This document shows, piece by piece, positions 31,949 through 32,034 of a DNA stretch of 32,034 nt. Numbering within the stretch: position 1 is the first letter of the stretch; the number at the start of each line of letters is the position of its first letter. Position numbers and translations under genes: made by a program. The notes beneath the pieces were generated by a model, which saw only the letters and a program-made list of their open reading frames with translations, had not been told where the DNA came from and made no database searches. The stretch lies in the NCBI GenBank assembly GCA_945878455.1, contig CAMCUA010000006.1:1-32034 (forward strand), written 5' to 3'. The stretch comes from Asaia bogorensis. GTDB taxonomy: Bacteria; Pseudomonadota; Alphaproteobacteria; Rhodospirillales; CAMCUA01.

Positions 31949-32034
31949 TCAAGTGCAACACCTGATGTTTTCAAGGAATGCCTCGGCGGGAGTTTTGTAT
32001 CCGAGGCATTTTCTGGGCGTTGAGTTGACGGCCC
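31949..32034 (-). mobile_element. IS30-type transposase, C-terminal fragment at window edge
   Basis: On the minus strand the last 27 codons before a TGA at 31951-31949 read NSTPRKCLGYKTPAEAFLEN and end IRCCT. The pattern LNxxPRKxLGxxTPAEAF is the conserved C-terminus of IS30-family transposases. The rest lies beyond the window, so I cannot say whether the element is intact. The terminal inverted repeat should lie just left of the stop, around 31925-31960, but cannot be confirmed without the other end. Confidence 0.75.

Noticed and set aside
31632-32034. Plus-strand frame open from ATG at 31632 to the window edge (134 codons)
   Set aside because: It runs antisense through the IS30 transposase end, has no ribosome-binding site and no recognisable motif; Arg/Ser-rich composition suggests chance.

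Overview
The window is chromosomal DNA from a GC-rich alphaproteobacterium. A Rhodospirillales-like lineage is my best guess, from gene order and protein flavour (IF-2 with the alphaproteobacterial N-terminal extension, YlxR fused to an L7Ae-like domain, a MucR/Ros regulator, a Fur without the usual cysteine pair). I cannot name a genus. Almost every gene lies on the minus strand; the exceptions are otnK-otnC and tusA. I saw no tRNA, rRNA or CRISPR array.

Left part (1-11951, minus strand): two housekeeping blocks. miaB-phoH-ybeY-corC-lnt is a tightly overlapping run for tRNA modification, ribosome maturation and lipoprotein acylation. It is followed by an XRE regulator and then metK-trmB, which ends at a hairpin terminator (3650-3680). 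Beyond that is the translation/transcription operon rimP-nusA-ylxR-infB, cut by the left edge.

Middle (12170-16758): a metabolic block breaks the housekeeping run. It holds otnK-otnC (plus strand; 3-oxo-tetronate kinase and 3-oxo-tetronate-4-phosphate decarboxylase) facing a minus-strand cluster lysR-SDR-tauD. From memory of alphaproteobacterial gene order, fur and miaB are often neighbours, so this block looks inserted between them. It is the most accessory-looking part of the window and may be an uncharacterised sugar-acid or related catabolic cassette.

Next come fur (with its own promoter overlapping the mucR stop codon), mucR, a TusA-like sulfur carrier divergent from mucR across overlapping promoters, and tsaB, whose stop overlaps the tusA stop tail to tail. 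Then follow a Bax-like glucosaminidase preceded by a possible 35-codon small ORF, trpS (good sigma-70 promoter), murJ (lipid II flippase), glnD (nitrogen sensor) and a UMF1-type MFS transporter.

Right end (27394-32034): a Dpp/Opp-type peptide ABC transporter operon (permease B, permease C, ATPase D, ATPase F) that ends in a near-perfect intrinsic terminator. No substrate-binding protein gene is in the window. Upstream of the operon lie about 590 bases with no gene I can support, two palindromic operator-like sites, and at the very edge the C-terminal codons of an IS30-type transposase.
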